A stretch of 64,000 bases of DNA. It comes from Mesorhizobium caraganae. GTDB lineage: Bacteria > Pseudomonadota > Alphaproteobacteria > Rhizobiales > Rhizobiaceae. Shown piece after piece: positions 17,480 to 26,885 of the stretch. The position numbers and the translations under genes were made by a program. Where the stretch lies: positions 62,001 through 126,000 of the forward strand of contig NZ_JAFCGY010000004.1 of assembly GCF_016836705.1 (NCBI RefSeq), in the 5' to 3' direction. Every line of letters begins with the position of its first letter. Position 1 is the stretch's first letter. Below the pieces are notes generated by a model. That model saw only the letters and a program-made list of their open reading frames with translations, had not been told where the DNA came from and did not search any database.

Positions 17480-18646
17480 ATGGACGCCGCAGTCGATGCG
17501 AGCACCAGCCAGTTCGAACTCAACGAGGAGCAGCGCGCCATCCAGGAGATGGCGCAGGCCTTCGCCGCCGATCGCGTCGCGCCTAATGCACTCGAATGGG
17601 ACCGGGCAAAACACTTTCCCGCCGATGTGATCCGCGAGACCGGCCCGCTTGGCCTCGGCGGCATCTATGTCAGGGACGATGTCGGCGGTTCGGCGCTCGG
17701 CCGGCTCGACGCCGTGCTGATCTTCGAGGCGCTGTCGCACGCCGATCCGGCGTTTTCCTCCTTCATCTCCATCCACAACATGGCGGCCTCGATGATCGAC
17801 CGCTTCGGCAGCGACGAGCAGCGCCAGCGCTTCCTGCCGAAGCTGACCTCGATGGAATGGCTGGCAAGTTATTGCTTGACCGAGCCCGGCTCGGGTTCCG
17901 ACGCGGCGGCGCTAAAAACGCGCGCGGTGAAGAGCGGCGACGACTATGTGCTGAACGGCGCCAAGCAGTTCATTTCCGGCGCCGGCGACAGCGACCTCTA
18001 TGTCGTGATGGCGCGCACCGGCGCCGACGGTCCCAAGGGTATTTCCACCTTCGTCGTGCCCAAGGACGCGTCCGGCCTTTCCTTCGGCGCCAATGAGCAC
18101 AAGATGGGCTGGCACATGCAGTCGACCCGCCAGGTCATTTTTGAAGACTGCAAGGTGCCGGCGGCAAACCTGCTGTCGGGCGAAGGCGCCGGTTTCGGCA
18201 TCGCCATGGCCGGGCTCGACGGCGGCCGCCTCAACATTGCCGCCTGCTCGCTCGGCGGCGCGCAGTCGGCGCTCGACAAGGCGCTGTCCTATACCGCCGA
18301 GCGCAAGGCCTTCGGCTCGAAGATCAACCAGTTCCAGGCGTTGCAGTTCAGGCTGGCCGACATGGAGACCGAGCTGCAGGCGGCCCGCATTTTCCTCTAC
18401 GCCGCCGCAGCGAAACTCGACCGCAAGGCGCCGGATGCCGGCAAATGGTCGGCCATGGCCAAGCGCTTCGTCACCGACATCGGCTTCAATGTCGCCAATG
18501 AGGCGCTGCAGCTGCATGGCGGCTACGGCTATCTGCACGATTACGGCATCGAGAAGCTGGTGCGCGACCTGCGCGTCCACCAGATCCTCGAAGGCACCAA
18601 CGAGATCATGCGCGTGATTATCGCGCGGGCACTGATTGGCCGCTGA
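17480..18646 (+). CDS. acyl-CoA dehydrogenase, probably isobutyryl-CoA type
   Basis: A 388-residue flavoenzyme of the acyl-CoA dehydrogenase family. The FAD/substrate signatures CLTEPGSGSDA (near residue 137) and LQLHGGYGYLHDYGIEKLVRD (near 345) are present, with the catalytic Glu region at LEGTNEIMR (near 378). ATG 17480 has AGGGA upstream. The next gene, 23 nt on, is 3-hydroxyisobutyrate dehydrogenase, so a role in valine catabolism (isobutyryl-CoA to methacrylyl-CoA) is the natural reading. Confidence 0.88.
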   Translation: MDAAVDASTSQFELNEEQRAIQEMAQAFAADRVAPNALEWDRAKHFPADVIRETGPLGLGGIYVRDDVGGSALGRLDAVLIFEALSHADPAFSSFISIHNMAASMIDRFGSDEQRQRFLPKLTSMEWLASYCLTEPGSGSDAAALKTRAVKSGDDYVLNGAKQFISGAGDSDLYVVMARTGADGPKGISTFVVPKDASGLSFGANEHKMGWHMQSTRQVIFEDCKVPAANLLSGEGAGFGIAMAGLDGGRLNIAACSLGGAQSALDKALSYTAERKAFGSKINQFQALQFRLADMETELQAARIFLYAAAAKLDRKAPDAGKWSAMAKRFVTDIGFNVANEALQLHGGYGYLHDYGIEKLVRDLRVHQILEGTNEIMRVIIARALIGR

Positions 18647-18669
18647 CGGCAACAATTCAGGAGAACTTG

Positions 18670-19554
18670 ATGACCACCATTGCCTTCATCGGCCTAGGGA
18701 ACATGGGCAATCCGATGGCCGCCAACCTGGTCAAAGCGGGGCATTCGGTGAATGGTTTTGACCTTATGCCGGAAAACCTCACGGTCGCCCGTGAACATGG
18801 TGTGACGGTAATGGCCAATGCTGTTGCCGCGGTGAAAGACGCCGATGTCGTCATCACCATGTTGCCGGCCGGCAAGCACGTGCTCTCGGTTTACGAGGAC
18901 ATCGCGCCCAAGGCCAAACCAGGCGCGCTGTTCATCGATTCCTCGACCATCGACGTCGAATCGGCCCGCAAGGCCCATGCCGTTGCAAAGAAGCATGGGC
19001 TGCATTCGATCGATGCCCCCGTCTCCGGCGGCACAGGCGGCGCTGCAGCCGGCACCCTCACCTTTATGGCCGGGGGCGCCAAGGACGCCTTTGCCAAGGC
19101 CGAGCCGATCCTGAAGCCGATGGCCGGCCGCATTGTCCATTGCGGCGATGACGGCGCCGGCCAGGCGGCAAAAATCTGCAACAACATGATGCTCGGCATT
19201 TCGATGATCGGCGTTGCCGAGGCCTTCGTGCTGGCCGAAAAACTGGGCCTCTCGCATCAGGCGCTGTTCGACGTCGCCTCGACCTCGTCTGGCCAGTGCT
19301 GGTCGCTGACCACCTACTGCCCGGTGCCCGGCCCAGTGCCGGCATCGCCGGCCAACAGGGATTACAAGCCGGGCTTTGCCGCGGCACTCATGCTGAAGGA
19401 CCTGAAACTGTCGCAGGAGGCTGCCCAAAGTGCGGGCGCGGTGACGCCGATGGGGGCCGAAGCAGCCCAGCTTTATGCGCTGTTCAACGCGCAGGGAAAT
19501 GGCGGCGCCGATTTTTCCGGGATCATAAATTTCCTTCGCGGCAATTCTCTATAA
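18670..19554 (+). CDS. mmsB: 3-hydroxyisobutyrate dehydrogenase
   Basis: A 294-residue beta-hydroxyacid dehydrogenase that oxidises 3-hydroxyisobutyrate to methylmalonate semialdehyde with NAD. It opens with the dinucleotide motif FIGLGNMGNPMAANL, the substrate-binding DAPVSGGTGGAAAGTL is near residue 116, and the catalytic Lys lies in GQAAKICNNMMLG (near 170). AGGAGA precedes ATG 18670. It is the second gene of a valine-degradation pair with the acyl-CoA dehydrogenase. Confidence 0.93.
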   Translation: MTTIAFIGLGNMGNPMAANLVKAGHSVNGFDLMPENLTVAREHGVTVMANAVAAVKDADVVITMLPAGKHVLSVYEDIAPKAKPGALFIDSSTIDVESARKAHAVAKKHGLHSIDAPVSGGTGGAAAGTLTFMAGGAKDAFAKAEPILKPMAGRIVHCGDDGAGQAAKICNNMMLGISMIGVAEAFVLAEKLGLSHQALFDVASTSSGQCWSLTTYCPVPGPVPASPANRDYKPGFAAALMLKDLKLSQEAAQSAGAVTPMGAEAAQLYALFNAQGNGGADFSGIINFLRGNSL

Positions 19555-19925
19555 GTTTCGAATTTTGCAGCGTTTTTATCGATTTTTCTCGTATGGAAAA
19601 AATTGCAAATTTAGATTTGCTTAAGCTCTCGATAACCCGACGGTAACGATGTGCCTATACAACGGATGGCGAGGCGGACATATCGCATCCGCCCGGCGCT
19701 CCGGATCAGGTCTCGCGTACCGGAGCCCGTAAGTTTCGCAAGTGTTTTGTTGGCGAAACGCCATGCGTATCTGGCAAAGCCGCGTTCCCGATGGGGCGCG
19801 GTTTTTGCGTTTCTAGGAACTATTACTGCGTGGTCCGATTATATTTCCAGCGCAGGCGCGGCAAAACCGGAAACCGGCTTTGACCCCGACGCCAAAGTCG
19901 GAAAGAGGTGAGGCCGAAGCCTTAA
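19555..19925. other. 371-nt intergenic region
   Basis: The first 80 nt are AT-rich with no recognised promoter. The middle holds three consecutive hairpins (19698-19806), described as a candidate sRNA. A short open frame at 19651-19911 has no ribosome binding site and no recognisable protein features, so it is not called. Confidence 0.5.
19690..19810 (+). ncRNA. candidate structured small RNA ending in a terminator
   Basis: Three hairpins follow one another: GCTCCGG/CCGGAGC (19698-19726), GTTTCGC/GCGAAAC (19733-19759) and AAAGCCGCG/CGCGGTTTT (19776-19805, with one G-U pair) which runs into a T-stretch. The arrangement and the terminal terminator resemble alphaproteobacterial trans-acting sRNAs. 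No clear promoter was found and no known family was recognised. The last hairpin could alternatively be a distant terminator of mmsB. Confidence 0.35.
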
Positions 19926-20291
19926 TCAGTCCTTTGACGACAGCCGGCGGAAATTCGCTTTCACCGCGCGGCTGGCAGGCTTCAGCGCCGCACTGATCGA
20001 CCGTTCCACGGCTATGCCGTTGAACAGCGATGGCGTGCGGCCGGAAAAAACCTCCGGCCAGAAGCGCGCCGCCGATTGGAATAGCGCCATTTGCGCGGCA
20101 AACGCACCTTCGGCAACAGCCGTGGCTTTCTCATTGATGGCGCGTGCAGTCTCGGAGCCAAGGCCTCTGCCGTTTTGGGCATCGGCCGCCATCAGAGGCA
20201 GGCGCATGGCCATCACCAATGGCGCCAGCATCAGGTCGGCTCCTATGGCGCCCGCTCCTCGCGTGCGCAGTGTCTTCGTGATCTTTTTCAT
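19926..20291 (-). CDS. hypothetical helical protein, possibly phasin-like
   Basis: A 121-residue Ala-rich protein, mostly helical, with a basic C-terminal tail (KPASRAVKANFRRLSSKD). The central stretch AAQMALFQSAARFWPEV has the amphipathic character of phasins, but no signature is decisive. Start ATG 20291. It stands alone between the candidate sRNA and the aminotransferase gene. Function is not assigned. Confidence 0.55.
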   Translation of the reverse strand: MKKITKTLRTRGAGAIGADLMLAPLVMAMRLPLMAADAQNGRGLGSETARAINEKATAVAEGAFAAQMALFQSAARFWPEVFSGRTPSLFNGIAVERSISAALKPASRAVKANFRRLSSKD

Positions 20292-20416
20292 GAACCCCTC
20301 AACTGCAGCCGATCCTGCCGGCTGAGAACACTACGCGCGACGGCGGCTATCGTTCCCTGAAGTCCCGAAGTTGCCAGGGGCGCTCTGATCGCAGCGCGCC
20401 CCTGCGATCGATTCGC

Positions 20417-21796
20417 CTATTTCTTGCGCAAATCCGCCAGCGTCAGATCGAGCGCCCTGGCGATGCGTTCGCAAGCCATGTCGATCGTCTCGCGCGTCCA
20501 GATCAGCGGCGGCGACAGGATCATCGTGTCGCCGGTGGCGCGCAGCATCATGCCTTGCGCGATGGCGTGGTCACGGACCGTAACGGCGGCACTGCCCGCC
20601 GGCAGGAAGCGTTCCTTGGTCGCTCTGTTCTTGACGATCTCGATAGCCCCCATCAGCCCGATCGAACGCACCTCGCCGACCAGCTCGTGGCCGCCGATGC
20701 GCTCCTGAAGCGCCTGGGCGAAGTAAGGTCCGGTGTCGTTCTTGACGCGGTCGACCAGACCTTCCCGCTCCATGATCTCGATGTTCTTCAGCGCCACCGC
20801 GCAGGCCACCGGGTGACCCGAATAGGTATAGCCGTGATAGAACTCGCCGCCCTTTTCGACCAGTGTCGCTGCGATGCGGTCGCCGACCAGCAGTGCCGAA
20901 AGCGGCTGGTAGCCCGATGTCAGCGCCTTGGCGGTGGTGATGGTGTCGGGCTCGATGCCGAAGGTCTGCGCGGCGAACCATTCGCCGGTGCGGCCATAGC
21001 CGGTGATGACCTCGTCCAGCATCAGCAGCACATCGTATTTGCGGCAGATGCGCTGCACTTCCGGCCAGTAGCTCATTGGTGGGATTTTTACCCCACCTGC
21101 TCCCATCACCGGTTCGCCAATGAACGCGGCAACCTTGTCGGCTCCGGCTTCGAGGATGGCGTCCTCGACCGCCTTGGCGGCGCGCAGGCCGAAATCATGG
21201 TCGCTTTCGCCAGGCAGCGCCAGCTCATAGGCATAGGGCATCATCACATGGACGATGTTGGGAACGGCCCCACCGAGCTGCTTGTGCATCAAATCCATGC
21301 CGCCGAGCGACGTCCCGGCGATTGTCGAGCCGTGATAGCCCATCTTGCGCGAGATGATGCGGTTCTTCTCCGGCTTGCCTTCCAGCGCCCAGTAGTGGCG
21401 CACCAGCCGGAGCGCCGTGTCGTTGGCCTCTGAGCCCGACGAGCCGTAGAACACTTGGGCGACGCCCTTGGGCGCCAGTTCGGCCAGCTTCCTCGACAAC
21501 AGCACCGGCGTCGGCGTCGAGCATTTGAAGAAGGAATTGTAGTAGGGCAATTCCTTCATCTGCGCATAGGCCGCGTCGGCCAGCTCGTCACGGCCATAGC
21601 CGACATTGACGCACCACAGCCCGGCCATGCCGTCGAGAATCTCGGTTCCATCTGCATCGTAGATGAACGGACCGTTGGCGTGGGTGATGATGCGCGAGCC
21701 GGCCTCTCGCAATTCCTTGTGGTCGGTGAAGGGATGCAGATGATGCGCGGCGTCGATCTGCTGAAGCTGCTTCAGCGAATAATTCTGATAGGTCAT
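20417..21796 (-). CDS. class III omega-aminotransferase (beta-alanine/taurine-pyruvate type)
   Basis: A 459-residue PLP-dependent aminotransferase. The PLP Lys is in TTAKALTSGYQPLSA (near residue 288), the Asp that binds the pyridine nitrogen is in LLMLDEVITGYGRTG (near 258), and the phosphate-binding GSSGSEAND lies near residue 118. Enzymes with this pattern use pyruvate and an omega-amino donor such as beta-alanine, taurine or a polyamine. The donor cannot be fixed from sequence. It may relate to the valine and propanoate genes nearby. Confidence 0.88.
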   Translation of the reverse strand: MTYQNYSLKQLQQIDAAHHLHPFTDHKELREAGSRIITHANGPFIYDADGTEILDGMAGLWCVNVGYGRDELADAAYAQMKELPYYNSFFKCSTPTPVLLSRKLAELAPKGVAQVFYGSSGSEANDTALRLVRHYWALEGKPEKNRIISRKMGYHGSTIAGTSLGGMDLMHKQLGGAVPNIVHVMMPYAYELALPGESDHDFGLRAAKAVEDAILEAGADKVAAFIGEPVMGAGGVKIPPMSYWPEVQRICRKYDVLLMLDEVITGYGRTGEWFAAQTFGIEPDTITTAKALTSGYQPLSALLVGDRIAATLVEKGGEFYHGYTYSGHPVACAVALKNIEIMEREGLVDRVKNDTGPYFAQALQERIGGHELVGEVRSIGLMGAIEIVKNRATKERFLPAGSAAVTVRDHAIAQGMMLRATGDTMILSPPLIWTRETIDMACERIARALDLTLADLRKK

Positions 21797-21913
21797 GTCT
21801 GGGTCTTTCCTCTGAAATCATTCCGGCGACGCCGGGGCGAATTCGTCAGAGGACGGCAGGTGGTGAATAGCCAATGCGGGCGCAAAGCCGCAAAAGCTCG
21901 GCGCGCAGCGTGC

Positions 21914-21932
21914 GCGGTGACGGCGTCACCGC
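21914..21932. terminator. short GC-rich hairpin after the prolyl oligopeptidase gene region
   Basis: Arms GCGGTGAC and GTCACCGC with a three-base loop, in the gap between the aminotransferase start (21796) and the prolyl oligopeptidase stop (22050). There is no T-run. It may be a transcript-end structure for the gene on the minus strand. Confidence 0.3.
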
Positions 21933-22049
21933 GACCCGAAATACGCGAGCCCCAAAGGCGCTAACCAAGATCCTGACGAGAGCCATGGCCGGCACCTTAG
22001 AGCAAAGGCTGGTCGAGGTGAACCACCCTTTGCTTGGCCCACGAAGGGT

Positions 22050-24119
22050 CTAGGCTTTGGCGGACAACGCCCGTTGCAGGAAGACATATTTCATCGCCGT
22101 TTGTGCAGCCTGTGGCCGGCGGTCGCCGCGCCCGCCATGTCCGCCCTCGGTCTCCTCGAAGAACAAAGTCCTGTCGTGCCCTGCTTCCTGCAATCGCGCC
22201 GCCATCTTGCGGGCATGGCCGGGATGGACGCGGTCGTCAGCGGTCGATGTCGTCAGCAGCACCGGCGGATAGGCAGCGTCGGCTGACACATGCTGGTAGG
22301 GCGAGTAGGCGCCCAGCCACCTGGCCTCTTCCGGTTTCGACGGATCGCCATATTCGCCCATCCACGAGGCGCCCGGCGGCAGTTCAGTGTAGCGCAGCAT
22401 GTCGAGCAACGGCACTTCGATGATGACGGCGCCGAACAGCTCGGGGTGCTGCGTCAGGGAAACGCCGGTCAGCAGGCCACCATTCGAACCGCCCTGGATG
22501 CCGAGCGAGCCGGCTGTGGCGATGCCGCGTTTGACGACATCTTCGGCCACCGCGGCGAAATCGTCGAAGGCAGTCTGGCGATTGCCCTTCAGCGCCGCCT
22601 GGTGCCAGGCCGGTCCGAACTCGCCGCCGCCGCGGATGCAGGCCTGCACATAGGCATTGCCCTTTTCCAGCCACAGCCTGCCGCGCACGCCGGCATAGCC
22701 GGGTAGCAGCGGCACCTCGAAGCCGCCATAGCCGTAAAGCAGCGTCGGCACCGGACCCTTCTGGTCGCGCCGCCTGACGACGAAATACGGGATCATGGTA
22801 CCGTCCTTCGAGCGCGCCTCGAACTGTTCGGAAATCAGCGGCGCGGCATCGAAACGCGCCGGCTGCGACTTCACGGTCGTCAGCGTCTCGCCATCGTCGT
22901 CCGACCAGATGATCGAGCTCGGCGTCAGGAAATCGGTGAAGGAGAACGAAACGCTGGAGCCGAAATGCTCGGCGTGTGCGATGCCGACATTGCCGTTTTC
23001 GGGCAGCGCGACCGGTTTGATCGACCCGCCTTCCCCCTTGCGCTCGGCGACGATGACCTTGCCGCGCACATTGTCCATCAGGTTGATGAACAGCCGGTCC
23101 TGCGTGCGGGCAATGCCGGCGATCGACACGCGGTGCGCCGGCGCAAGCATGGTTTCGACAGGAGCTAGGTCGCCGGTGTCGATCCAGCGCTCGAAATCCA
23201 GGGAATAGAGGCCGTCCGGCAAGCATTCAGTGCCGTCCGGCGCCGTCCAAGGGCTGCGCACGCTGAATACAAACCGACCCTTGAACAGGGCCGTATCGGT
23301 GACATCGTCCGGCAGTGGTATGCGCCGGTTTTCGCCCGATGGCAGGCGCAGGAAACTGTGCGAGGAGAAGAAGGCGATCGCGCGGGCCAGAAACAGATAC
23401 TGCCTGTCGCCGTCATATTCGACCCCGACGCCGGCCGCGAGATCCTGCTTCTCAGCCTCGAAGATCGGCGTCGCGTCTTCCAGGCGGGTGCCGCGCTTCC
23501 ACAGCTTGACGACGCGCGGATAGCCGGACTGGGTTTTGTCCTCTTCCTCGAATGCGGCCGAGACAAGGACGGTATCCTTGTCCAGCCAGGAAAAACCGGA
23601 TTTGGAGGCGGGAGCCCGGAAGCCGCCCTCGACGAAGGATTTGGCTTCAATGTCGAATTCGCGCATCTCGCTGGCATCGCCGCCATCCGGCGACATCGCC
23701 ACCAGGCAAAGGTTGAAGTCGGGGTAGAGCCGGCTGGCGCCGCTGAACACCCACTTCACCCCCTCTTTGGCCGACAGCACGTCGAAGTCGATGATCGTCT
23801 CCCAATCCGGCTTTTCGGTCTTGTAGGAGGCGACCGTCGTACGGCGCCAGAGGCCGAGCACATTGGTCTTGTCCTGCCAGAAATTATAGACGTGGCCGTT
23901 GAGCGCGGCACCGACCGCAATGTTGTCTTCGGCCGTCATCAGGTCGAGCGCTGTCTCGAACGCCGCCTGGTAGGACGGATCGCCCTGCAGTTCGCCGACC
24001 GTGACCTCGTTCTGGCGATGCACCCAGTCGAGCGATTGCTTGCTGGTCCGATCTTCCAGCCAGAGGAAATTATCCTCGGCGGCGGTCTCGGTCTGGCGTT
24101 TTGTCGTCGATTGGGTCAC
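22050..24119 (-). CDS. prolyl oligopeptidase family serine peptidase (S9A)
   Basis: A 689-residue peptidase with an N-terminal beta-propeller and a C-terminal alpha/beta-hydrolase domain. The catalytic triad is visible: Ser in GGSNGGLLTG (near residue 545), Asp in STADDRVHPGHA (near 630) and His in EGGHGGRG (near 667). It cleaves short proline-containing peptides in the cytoplasm. GTG 24119 is chosen because GGAG lies about 7 nt upstream; TTG 24131 overlaps that site. No signal peptide is seen. Confidence 0.92.
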   Translation of the reverse strand: MTQSTTKRQTETAAEDNFLWLEDRTSKQSLDWVHRQNEVTVGELQGDPSYQAAFETALDLMTAEDNIAVGAALNGHVYNFWQDKTNVLGLWRRTTVASYKTEKPDWETIIDFDVLSAKEGVKWVFSGASRLYPDFNLCLVAMSPDGGDASEMREFDIEAKSFVEGGFRAPASKSGFSWLDKDTVLVSAAFEEEDKTQSGYPRVVKLWKRGTRLEDATPIFEAEKQDLAAGVGVEYDGDRQYLFLARAIAFFSSHSFLRLPSGENRRIPLPDDVTDTALFKGRFVFSVRSPWTAPDGTECLPDGLYSLDFERWIDTGDLAPVETMLAPAHRVSIAGIARTQDRLFINLMDNVRGKVIVAERKGEGGSIKPVALPENGNVGIAHAEHFGSSVSFSFTDFLTPSSIIWSDDDGETLTTVKSQPARFDAAPLISEQFEARSKDGTMIPYFVVRRRDQKGPVPTLLYGYGGFEVPLLPGYAGVRGRLWLEKGNAYVQACIRGGGEFGPAWHQAALKGNRQTAFDDFAAVAEDVVKRGIATAGSLGIQGGSNGGLLTGVSLTQHPELFGAVIIEVPLLDMLRYTELPPGASWMGEYGDPSKPEEARWLGAYSPYQHVSADAAYPPVLLTTSTADDRVHPGHARKMAARLQEAGHDRTLFFEETEGGHGGRGDRRPQAAQTAMKYVFLQRALSAKA

Positions 24120-24215
24120 GCATGTCTCCAAGCTATTGGCGGGCGGCCCTGCCTACATCGCGTCCCAGGCGGTTTTATTCAAGATGGTGACGTCAGGGCA
24201 TCACGCAGCTTTGCC

Positions 24216-25375
24216 TCACACCATGCGCCGGCGCAGGATCGTCGCCACCGACAGTGCCAGGCAGATCGCGCCGAGCGTGATCGGCAGGCCAGAGGCGCCG
24301 ATCACATCCATGACGCCGCCTGTCAACGGCGGGACGAGGATGCCGCCGACGTCCCACATCAGCGAGAAGGCGGCATTGCCGGCAACCAGCGCCGAACCCG
24401 TAAAGCGCTCGCCGAGCTCGATGATCGACATCGTGTAAATGCCGTAGGAGACCGCGCCCAGATAAAGACGCAGGGCCAGATCAGCGGCGTCTCGATGAGC
24501 AACGGCAACAGTACGCAGCCCAGCGCCGTCGCAAGGACGCAGATGAACCGCACCAGCCTGGCCGTCAGCCGCTCGGCCAGGAGACCGAGCGGCACCTGCA
24601 TGGCGATGTTGCCGGCAATCATCGCTGACAGCAGGGCCGACATGCGGGCTTCGGCGATGCCATAGTGAGTGCCATAGACCGGAAGCAGCGCCAACACGCC
24701 CTGTTCGAAACCCGCCGCCAAGACCACCGCCGACAACAACAACCATGCCAGCGGCATGAAGCCCATGACCGAAACCTGGTGCCCGGCCTCGTCGACCTTT
24801 GGCAGGCGCGGCAGCACCAGCGCAAGGCAGGCACCGCAAAAGATGAAGGCGAAAATGCCGACCAGGAATGGCGGCCAGCCGACGGTGCCGACAGCGAGCA
24901 GGCAGAGCGGCCCGGCGGCAAAACCGGCCGAGATGACGGTGGAATAGACGCCCATGACGCGGCCGCGGCGTGATGCCGGTGCGAGTGCGATCACCCAGAT
25001 CTCGCTCAAGACATAGAGCGGATTGGTCACCACGCCGATCAGGAAGCGCAGCGGAAACCACAGATAGACATTCTGCGTCCAGCCGATCAGCGCCAGCACG
25101 ACCGCCGAAAGGGCGGCGCAGGTAAGCGCCGTGCGCCCTGCCCCGAACCGGCGCGCCAGCGCCGGGATCAGCGGCGAGGAAACGATGAAGCCGATCGGCG
25201 TCATCGCCGCCGAGAGGCCGATGATGGCCGGCGAAATGCCCTGACGCTGCAGGATGAAGCTTAGCAGCGGATAGGACAGCCCCTGCGCGATGGCGAACAC
25301 AGAGACGGTCGCGATCACGCCGGTGATCGCCGCCCACTGCATCTTCTCGTTTTCAGCTTCCGCTACGTTCATCAT
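24216..25375 (-). pseudogene. MFS transporter (YcaD/YbfB-like), frameshifted
   Basis: The first 300 or so residues read as a normal 12-helix major facilitator: AQGLSYPLLSFILQRQG in helix 1 and SRRGRVMGVY between helices 4 and 5. The frame is then lost at 24457-24459. Comparison with the paralogue next door, PLVWPVLVVMGAVGYGVYT, shows that restoring one G to the run restores GAVSYGIYTMSIIELGERF and the remaining helices to 24216. The lesion is a one-base deletion in a homopolymer, so sequencing error is possible. The neighbouring paralogue is broken independently, which favours real decay. Confidence 0.8.
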
Positions 25376-25467
25376 CGACACCTAAACAAAGGCTTCAGGA
25401 CTAGCTTCTCTGTCTGGTCGGGGTAAGCCCTGCCCGGCGAAAAACGGTTTGCTCCAGCCAAACCCTG

Positions 25468-26653
25468 TCAGGGGCTTTTGCGCTTGACCGAGCGGTAGAG
25501 CGCGAAGGCCACCAGCATCGCGTCGAGGCTGGCGATCACAACGGGCAGACCCAGCGGACCGATGGCCTGCATCAAGGCGCCGGCGCCGGGCGGGCCGACA
25601 ATGCCGCCGGCGCCCCACATCAAGGCGAAGGCGGCGTTGCCGGCGACCAGCACAGTTCCCTTGAAGCGGCTGCCAAGTTCGACCAGCGCCATGGTGTAGA
25701 CGCCGTAACCGACCGCGCCCATCACCACCAGCACCGGCCAGACCAGCGGCGTGGTGATCAGCATCGGCAGCGACAGCGCGCACGCTGCTGTCGCCAGTGC
25801 GCAAAAGACGATCATCGCCCGGCCGCCGAAACGTTCGGCCATCAGCCCGAGCGGGATCTGCAGAAGGATATTGCCGGCCGACAGCGCCGTCACCAGCGCC
25901 GCGAGCTTTGCTTAGGGAAGCGCATAGCCGGCGCCGAAGACCGGGATCAGCGCATAGCTGCTCTGCTGCACCGCCGCTGAAACCAGCACCGCCAGAAGCA
26001 ATGCCGGCGCCAGCCTGGCAAAGCCGAAAAGGCCGCTGGCGGGCTGACCGTCATCCTCGAAACCGGTCAGCTTCGACGACACGGCGCGCAGGATCAGCGC
26101 ACAGAACGCAAAGCCCGCTATCGCGGCAATGAAGGGCGGCCATCCCGAGGCGCCGACAGTGATCAGGATCAACGGCCCGGCGGCATAGCCAGCGCCCATC
26201 AGCGCGTTGAACACACCCATGACCCGGCCGCGGCGCGACGGCGGCGCCAGCGACAGCGCCCACACTTCGCCGAGCACATAGAGCGGGTTGATGACCACGC
26301 CGACGAGAAAGCGGATGACGAACCACGCTACCCAATCCTGCCGATAGCCGATGCCCAGAAAGCACAACGCTCCGATCAGCGAACAGCCGACGGCGAGATT
26401 ACGGGCGCCGAACAACCGCACGGCCGCCGGCACGAAGGACGCCGACAGGATGAGGCCGACCGGCATCATCGCCGCCGAAAGGCCGATCAGCGCCGGCGAC
26501 ATGCCTTGCCGCTGCATCAAGAGCGTAAACAGGGTAGCTCAAGCCTTGCGCGGCCCCGAACATGGCAAGCGCCGCGGTGACACCGGCAAGCGCTGCCCAT
26601 TGCGTCCCCGCTTCGTCATCGCTCGAACCGGTCGCGGCCATGCTGCTTTCCAT
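25468..26653 (-). pseudogene. MFS transporter paralogue, broken by frameshift and nonsense codon
   Basis: This gene is a tandem paralogue of the previous one. It starts at ATG 26653 (MESSMAATG), loses frame between about 26520 and 26545 after AQGLSYP, resumes as LLMQRQGMSPALIGLSAAM, and has an in-frame TAA at 25912-25914. That stop falls where the paralogue has Glu (GIAEAR against ALP-stop-AK), which fits a GAA to TAA change. The rest reads on in the same frame to 25468. Two separate lesions make loss of function likely. It is divergent from mttB-1, so it may once have imported that enzyme's substrate. Confidence 0.85.
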
Positions 26654-26765
26654 GTGAACTGCCGGACCATTCAGCGGCAAACCATGAGCTAGCGGTTCGA
26701 ATTCGCGAAAGGAAGGGCCGCCGCCGAAATCCCCTTGCGCCAAGGGCCAGTGGACGCGTCCTATC

Positions 26766-26796
26766 TGTCGCAAACTGCCGTTCCGGCATGTCGCTT
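26766..26796 (+). promoter_or_regulatory. paired NGTCGCWW motif upstream of mttB-1
   Basis: TGTCGCAA (26766-26773) and TGTCGCTT (26789-26796) are direct repeats whose starts are 23 nt apart, ending 89 nt before the mttB-1 start. The same two half-sites occur at 58859-58878 with a spacing of 12 nt. Proposed activator binding site. Confidence 0.5.
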
Positions 26797-26885
26797 CCCT
26801 CGTCCTAGTGGTCGCCGCCTCCGCAATGGCCGGACAGCCGGCGGTCCATTATGCCGCCCGCTACCCGCATCGTACGAGGACCATC

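Noticed and set aside
19651..19911. 86-codon open frame in the gap after mmsB
   Set aside because: No ribosome binding site; it overlaps the hairpins of the candidate sRNA and shows no protein features.
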